Below, piece after piece: positions 57,026 to 60,778 of a stretch of 60,778 bases of DNA. Made by a program: the position numbers and the translations under genes. The first letter of the stretch is position 1. Every line of letters begins with the position of its first letter. The notes beneath the pieces were generated by a model. That model searched no databases and had not been told where the DNA came from. It saw only the letters and a program-made list of their open reading frames with translations. Origin of the DNA: CALMFQ01 sp964495595 (GTDB lineage Bacteria; Pseudomonadota; Gammaproteobacteria; Burkholderiales; SCOH01); NCBI GenBank assembly GCA_964495595.1, contig CAZBWH010000005.1, forward strand, positions 1 through 60,778, written 5' to 3'.

Positions 57026-57478
57026 TCACTCCGTTTGAACGGCCAGACGTAGCGGCAAGGCCAGGATCGCCGCCCGGTTGCTGGCCGAAAACACCTTGTC
57101 GGCAGCCTGTTGCCACGGCAGCCAGACCCAGGACAAATGCTCTCCATCGGCCAGTCTGGGAGCCAACGGTGCCGGCAGGCACAGGCTGAACACATGCTCG
57201 ACGTTGTGGGTCGTACCGGGTGGATAACGGTGCTGCCATTTTGGGTAGATTTCGTAACGGTTCTGCTGCTGCCAGTCGGACAACGTCCAGCGGGCAGCGT
57301 CGAAGCCGGTTTCCTCCCCCACCTCGCGGATGGCCGTCTGGCGCAGGGTCTCATCACCTTCCCGACTGCCGGTAACTGACTGCCAGGACCCCGGGAAGTC
57401 GGCGCGCTCCAGCAACAATACCTCCAGCGAAGCAGTATGGATGACGATCAACGCCGATACGGGCTGTTTGTAAGGCAT
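57026..57478 (-). CDS. nudB: Dihydroneopterin triphosphate diphosphatase, Nudix
   Basis: 150 residues from ATG 57478 (MPYKQPVSALIVIHTASLEV). The Nudix box is G-x5-E-x7-REVGEETG (SREGDETLRQTAIREVGEET). It removes pyrophosphate from dihydroneopterin triphosphate in folate synthesis. It is the first gene of the nudB-EEP-clsB unit; the EEP gene follows 5 bp after its stop. Confidence 0.88.
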   Translation of the reverse strand: MPYKQPVSALIVIHTASLEVLLLERADFPGSWQSVTGSREGDETLRQTAIREVGEETGFDAARWTLSDWQQQNRYEIYPKWQHRYPPGTTHNVEHVFSLCLPAPLAPRLADGEHLSWVWLPWQQAADKVFSASNRAAILALPLRLAVQTE

Positions 57479-57532
57479 GGTATGAACAAGACTCGGCAAT
57501 TCACCCGGATTGGGCTCACCCGATTATAGCAA

Positions 57533-57538
57533 GCAGGA
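57533..57538 (-). promoter_or_regulatory. Candidate -10 element for nudB-EEP-clsB
   Basis: The minus strand reads TATAAT, a perfect -10, 55 bp upstream of the nudB ATG. The -35 hexamer at 17 bp is not consensus. The divergent rsmJ starts 72 bp away. Confidence 0.5.
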
Positions 57539-57609
57539 TTGGCGCATATTGGCGCCCCTGGGCAAGGTATCATTACTTTTTTACCGCAGCAGGACAGGCA
57601 GGATAAAAA

Positions 57610-58374
57610 TTGAACGATATCGGGGTATATGGTGAAAGTGCCGGGCAAACCGATGCAGCGACTGAACTGGCCGACGAGCTGGGTTTGCCGCTGGCCGCCG
57701 CCGGTACCAGCCGGTACGCACTGGTGGTCACGGCCGGGCGGATCGAGTTGCGCTGTCATGGCAAGTCGGCGCCGGGCCCGGTGTATGCCGACTTTCTGCA
57801 TGGCCCGGCCGCGTGGCGGCGACAGCACGGGGGCGGCAAGGGGCAACTGCTGGCCAAGGCAACCGGGCTGAAAGGATCGGCCAGCCCGACCGTGATCGAC
57901 GCCACAGCCGGGCTGGGGCGGGATGGCTTTGTGCTGGCCACCCTGGGCTGTCAGCTAACCCTGCTGGAACGTTCGCCGGTTGCCTTCGCCTTGTTGCGTG
58001 ACGGCCTTCGGCGGGCCGCCAGCGACGAAGCGGTTGCCCCGATCATCGCCAGGATGACGCTGCTGCACACCGACGCGCAGGATTATCTGGCCCGTCTGCC
58101 CGCCAGCCAGCGCCCCGATGTCATCCTGCTCGACCCGATGTTTCCTGATCGCGGCAAGGCCGCACTGGCCAAGAAGGAAATGCAGGCATTCCAGTCCGTA
58201 GTAGGCGACGACAACGATGCATCGGCCCTGCTTCAGGCTGCGCTGCAGGCTGCCGGAAAGCGGGTTGCCGTCAAGCGCCCACGACTGGGCGCCCGGCTGG
58301 AAGGCCCGCAACCCGCATTGCAACTGATGGGCCAAAGCACCCGGTTTGACGTGTACTTCACCACGCCCCCTTGA
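57610..58374 (+). CDS. rsmJ: 16S rRNA m2G1516 methyltransferase RsmJ
   Basis: 254 residues starting at TTG 57610. The SAM-binding motif (VIDATAGLGRDGFVLATLG) and catalytic block (ILLDPMFPDRGKAALAKKEM) are as in RsmJ. The C-terminal AAGKRVAVKRPRLGARLEG is conserved in the family. It methylates the 3' minor domain of 16S rRNA. Several unrelated upstream frames lack a ribosome site, so TTG is kept. Confidence 0.92.
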   Translation: MNDIGVYGESAGQTDAATELADELGLPLAAAGTSRYALVVTAGRIELRCHGKSAPGPVYADFLHGPAAWRRQHGGGKGQLLAKATGLKGSASPTVIDATAGLGRDGFVLATLGCQLTLLERSPVAFALLRDGLRRAASDEAVAPIIARMTLLHTDAQDYLARLPASQRPDVILLDPMFPDRGKAALAKKEMQAFQSVVGDDNDASALLQAALQAAGKRVAVKRPRLGARLEGPQPALQLMGQSTRFDVYFTTPP

Positions 58375-58454
58375 ACAAAGGGCACGGGCCGCCCAGCAAA
58401 GCGCACCGGCTGCGGCTACCATAAAGAAATTTCCCTGACCTTCTGGCCCCTGCC

Positions 58455-59462
58455 ATGTCTAGCCTGCCTTCTTCGATGCGTGCCGTGCATGCCCCCGAGC
58501 CTGGGGATGCCGATGCCCTGCAATTCAAGTCGTTGCCGCTGCCCGCCATCGGTAAACGCGATGTACTGATCCGTGTTGCCGCCGCCGGGCTGAACCGGCT
58601 GGACATTTTCCAGCGCGAAGGCCGCTACCCCCCGCCCAAAGGGGCGACCGACATTCTGGGGCTGGAAGTCGCCGGCGAAGTCGTGGCCTGCGGTGACCAG
58701 GTAGATCGCTGGCGGCCGGGCGACCGGGTATGCGCCCTGCTGCCCGGTGGCGGCTACGCCGAATTTGCCAAAGCCCCGGCCGATCTTTGCCTGCCGGTGC
58801 CAGAGGGGCTGTCGATGGCCGAAGCGGCGGCCCTGCCCGAAGCGACGTTTACCGTCTGGCACAATGTATTCCAGCGCACGGCCCTGCGCCCCGGAGAAAC
58901 CCTGCTGGTCCAGGGCGGAGCCAGTGGCATCGGCACCACGGCAATCCAGATAGCCAAGTCACGTGGCAATCCAGTATTCGTCACGGCAGGGTCTGACGAC
59001 AAATGCCGCGCCTGCCTGACGCTGGGCGCCGATCTGGCAATCAATTACCGCACCGAGGATTTTGTCGACCGCATTCAGGCAGCCACAGCAGGCAAAGGGG
59101 TCGATGTCATTCTGGACATGGTCGGAGGCCCTTATCTGCTGCGCGAGCTGAAGGCGCTGGCCGACGATGGGCGAATCTGCGTCATTGCCTTTCTCGGCGG
59201 CGCCAAAGCCGAAATCAATCTCTCCGACATGCTGCGCCGGCGCCTGAGCCTGACCGCCTCGACCCTGCGTTCACGGGACATCGCCTTCAAGGTTGCGCTG
59301 GCGCAGGAAGTCGAAACCCAGGTCTGGCCCGCCATCAGCGCCGGACGGATTCGCCCGGTCATCCATCGCCGGTTTACGCTGGACGAGGTCGTAGCTGCCC
59401 ACCGCGAACTGGAGTCCGGCCAGCACATCGGCAAGATCGTGCTGGAGCTGGCCGATGCTTGA
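58455..59462 (+). CDS. NAD(P)H quinone oxidoreductase, zeta-crystallin type
   Basis: 335 residues; a downstream ATG at 58476 (MRAVHAPEPGD) is an equally good start. A GroES-like N-terminal domain (DVLIRVAAAGLNRLDIFQRE; GLEVAGEVVACGDQ) precedes the Rossmann nucleotide site (LLVQGGASGIGTTAIQIAKS). YcgG/zeta-crystallin-like spacing is present and zinc ligands are absent. It resembles PIG3-type enzymes that reduce quinones with NADPH. Confidence 0.9.
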   Translation: MSSLPSSMRAVHAPEPGDADALQFKSLPLPAIGKRDVLIRVAAAGLNRLDIFQREGRYPPPKGATDILGLEVAGEVVACGDQVDRWRPGDRVCALLPGGGYAEFAKAPADLCLPVPEGLSMAEAAALPEATFTVWHNVFQRTALRPGETLLVQGGASGIGTTAIQIAKSRGNPVFVTAGSDDKCRACLTLGADLAINYRTEDFVDRIQAATAGKGVDVILDMVGGPYLLRELKALADDGRICVIAFLGGAKAEINLSDMLRRRLSLTASTLRSRDIAFKVALAQEVETQVWPAISAGRIRPVIHRRFTLDEVVAAHRELESGQHIGKIVLELADA

Positions 59463-59489
59463 CGATGGCTGGCGCCAGCCAGTAGAGTA

Positions 59490-59674
59490 GACGCCGTTGA
59501 TGGTTCCCCTGTCGGGGATTAAAAGGGAATCCGGTGCCAGGCCTATAGTCTGAACTCCGGAGCTGCCCCCGCAACTGTCATCGGCGAGTGCTTCGCCACC
59601 CCGTGCCACTGGATGCGTCCGGGAAGGCGGGTGAAGCACACTGACCCGAGAGCCAGGAGACCTGCCGCAACGTC
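59490..59674 (+). ncRNA. Cobalamin (B12) riboswitch
   Basis: All main landmarks are present in order: GGTTCCC and AAAAGGGAA with CCGGTG, the core GGAGCTGCCCCCGCAACTGT, a G/C-rich arm with GCCACTG, CGGGAAGGCGGGTG, and the B12 box GAGCCAGGAGACCTGCC. Outer bases GACG...TTG and CAACGTC can form the closing stem. It is oriented to control the gene starting at 59834. In known cases B12 binding blocks expression of cobalamin uptake or synthesis genes. Confidence 0.93.
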
Positions 59675-59833
59675 CTTCCAACCAAACGATGGGGCGGGGT
59701 GTCCCTGACGAAAGGCTCGTGTGCGTGGATTCCGTTGGCCTGTTTTCTTCGGCAGCCTTGCTGGTCGTGGCCAGCATGCCCCCTCGCCTGCGCTCTACCT
59801 TCGGCGCACCGCCCTGCATGCCGGAGAAACACC

Positions 59834-59920
59834 ATGTCTTCACCCTGTCTAACCCTGAGCGCGGCAAGCGAACCCGCACTGGCAGCACTGCAGGTTATTT
59901 GCCGTAACCGCGATATTTGA
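59834..59920 (+). pseudogene. 28-codon stub of a B12-regulated gene
   Basis: ATG 59834 follows CCGGAGAAACACC, a good ribosome site, and encodes MSSPCLTLSAASEPALAALQ, then VICRNRDI, before TGA. A gene behind a cobalamin riboswitch is normally a B12 transport or synthesis gene of several hundred codons. Only this short N-terminus remains before sequence unrelated to it. I cannot tell which gene it was. The break point lies between about 59895 and 59966, before the ISL3-type element. Confidence 0.5.
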
Positions 59921-59924
59921 GCTT

Positions 59925-59949
59925 CCCTTGGTTTTTCGTCTGCCAAGGG
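59925..59949. other. Hairpin after the stub
   Basis: CCCTTGG and CCAAGGG form a 7-bp stem around TTTTTCGTCTG. No T-run follows, so it is a poor terminator. The surrounding bases 59918-59950 resemble positions 56-88 at the other end of the window. Confidence 0.4.
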
Positions 59950-59966
59950 GGCTCTATGCCGTTTCC

Positions 59967-60000
59967 AGTGGAATTTGACTCAACCGCAAACATGACGGTA
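59967..60000 (+). repeat. Left terminal inverted repeat of the ISL3-type element
   Basis: 34 bp starting AGTGGAATTTGACTCAACCG and ending CATGACGGTA. It is identical to the reverse complement of 60745-60778. Confidence 0.95.
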
Positions 60001-60041
60001 GGAGATATAACACGCCTCCCCAGCTGCTGACCTGATATTTC

Positions 60042-60765
60042 ATGAACAACCAGATCGAAACTCTTTTCACCACCGCCCTCGGCTTGCTGCCGCCGTGGCA
60101 CGTCACCCGGGTTGAGCTCGACACGGGCAAACGGCGCATCGACTTCGAGGTCGAGCACGCTGGTAAGCGCGCGACCTGCCCGGCGTGCGGGGTCGAGCAC
60201 CAGTTGATCCACGATCGGGCGCCGCGCAGTTGGCGCCATCTGGACTTCTTTCAGTTTGAAGCCTGGTTGCATGCCCAGGTGCCCCGGGTGCAATGCACGG
60301 GCAGCGGCAAGACCACGCAGTTGCCGGTGCCGTGGGCACGCGAAGGGAGTGGCTTTACCTTGCTGTTCGAAGCACTGGCCTGGCGATTGAAACAGGCGCT
60401 GCGGCTCGTCTATAGCGAAGCGGTGGCAAGCAACAGCGAAGCGATCGCCCAAGGGCGCTGACGAAGTGGATGAGCTGGGCCCGCCGCTCCCGGCTGGAGC
60501 CGTTCAAGCGCCTGGCTGCCACATTGAAGGCGCACCTGGGCGGCGTCGTGCGCGGCATATGCTCGATGGGCGTAGTAACGCCTACGTCGAAGCGATGAAT
60601 GGTCTTCTGCAACAGACGAAAACCGCTGCCCGGGGATTCCGCAACATCGAGAACTTCATCGCCATTGCCTACCTGCGCATGTCCAGGCTGGCCCATCTAC
60701 CGCAGAACCCGATGGCGCCGGCCATCCCACGCGATTACGGGCGCTACCGTCATGTTTGCGGTTGA
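60042..60765 (+). pseudogene. ISL3-family transposase, internally deleted and frameshifted
   Basis: The first frame (60042-60461) encodes MNNQIETLFTTALGLLPPWH and the ISL3 zinc finger CPACGVEHQLIHDRAPRSWR...VPRVQC, then an HTH-like segment, then stops. Bases 60470-60545 encode SWARRSRLEPFKRLAATLKA, and after a 2-bp frameshift (GGCATATGCTC at about 60558) the end MLDGRSNAYVEAMNGLLQQT and FIAIAYLRMSRLAHLP. These are the two ends of one transposase; the DDE catalytic middle is absent. Confidence 0.85.
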
Positions 60766-60778
60766 GTCAAATTCCACT
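60745..60778 (-). repeat. Right terminal inverted repeat of the ISL3-type element
   Basis: 34 bp beginning TACCGTCATGTTTGCGGTTG, identical in reverse complement to the left end. The window stops exactly at its last base, which could reflect an assembly break at a repeated element. Confidence 0.95.

Larger units (their letters stand above)
59967..60778 (+). mobile_element. Internally deleted ISL3-family element
   Basis: The element is 812 bp with perfect 34-bp terminal inverted repeats. It contains an N-terminal zinc-finger/HTH part and a C-terminal part of an ISL3-type transposase. Complete ISL3 elements are usually 1.3-1.6 kb, so most of the catalytic region is missing. The 8 bp before the left end read CCGTTTCC; the matching right-hand duplication would lie just beyond the window. 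It is non-autonomous but could be mobilised by a related transposase. Confidence 0.85.

Overview
The window looks like a chromosomal segment of a Gram-negative betaproteobacterium, probably of the Neisseriales/Chromobacteriaceae side. This is inferred from gene order: hisGDCBHAFIE-hinT-tatABC-degS-nif3-petABC-sspAB and mlaFEDCB...ibaG-murA are typical of that class. The zinc-free L33, moderately high GC and an MSHA-like pilus cluster fit the same placement. No rRNA is present, so the genus cannot be fixed.

Layout. (1) 1-5932 is the integrase-proximal part of a genomic island inserted at the 3' end of tRNA-Leu(UAA). All its genes lie on the minus strand: integrase, a lone antitoxin-like gene, small DNA-binding proteins, overlapping accessory genes, and a primase/DUF927 replication gene wrecked by two internal deletions. 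That gene also carries an array of alternating GGTTAG/CTAACC blocks. The left edge is an IS256-type transposase fragment. (2) 6020-13637 holds a SagB-type (nitroreductase-fold) oxidoreductase coupled to a HlyD/MacB-like exporter with two FtsX permeases and a small secreted protein. This is the best candidate for an undescribed system. (3) 13823-26448 (minus strand) holds rpmB-rpmG and then an MSHA/type IV-pilus-like assembly cluster (mshK, J, I, G, E, N, L, M) headed by a sigma-54-type response regulator, without any pilin gene. (4) 26653-36521 holds the Mla phospholipid-transport operon including mlaA, a GDSL esterase autotransporter, yadGH, ibaG, murA and an unknown gene. (5) 36574-45374 is a complete histidine cluster (except hisZ) followed by hinT and tatABC. 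(6) 45403-51370 holds a DegS-like protease, Nif3, the cytochrome bc1 complex and sspAB. (7) 51496-59462 is a mixed housekeeping region with a degenerate HD-GYP protein, isochorismatase-like hydrolase, RhlE, ClsB, an EEP nuclease, NudB, RsmJ and a quinone oxidoreductase. (8) 59490-60778 is a cobalamin riboswitch whose downstream gene is reduced to a 28-codon stub, followed by an internally deleted ISL3-type element with perfect 34-bp ends. The window ends exactly at the element's terminus.

Functional themes. Envelope biogenesis dominates: Mla lipid transport, MurA, MSHA-like secretin and ATPase, Tat, DegS, and export through two FtsX-type permeases. The Rieske protein PetA carries a twin-arginine-like leader and is a natural client of the TatABC genes about 3 kb upstream. 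A short dispersed repeat with inverted ends occurs next to the tRNA-Leu, inside the mshM coding sequence (in frame), and as a partial copy before petA.
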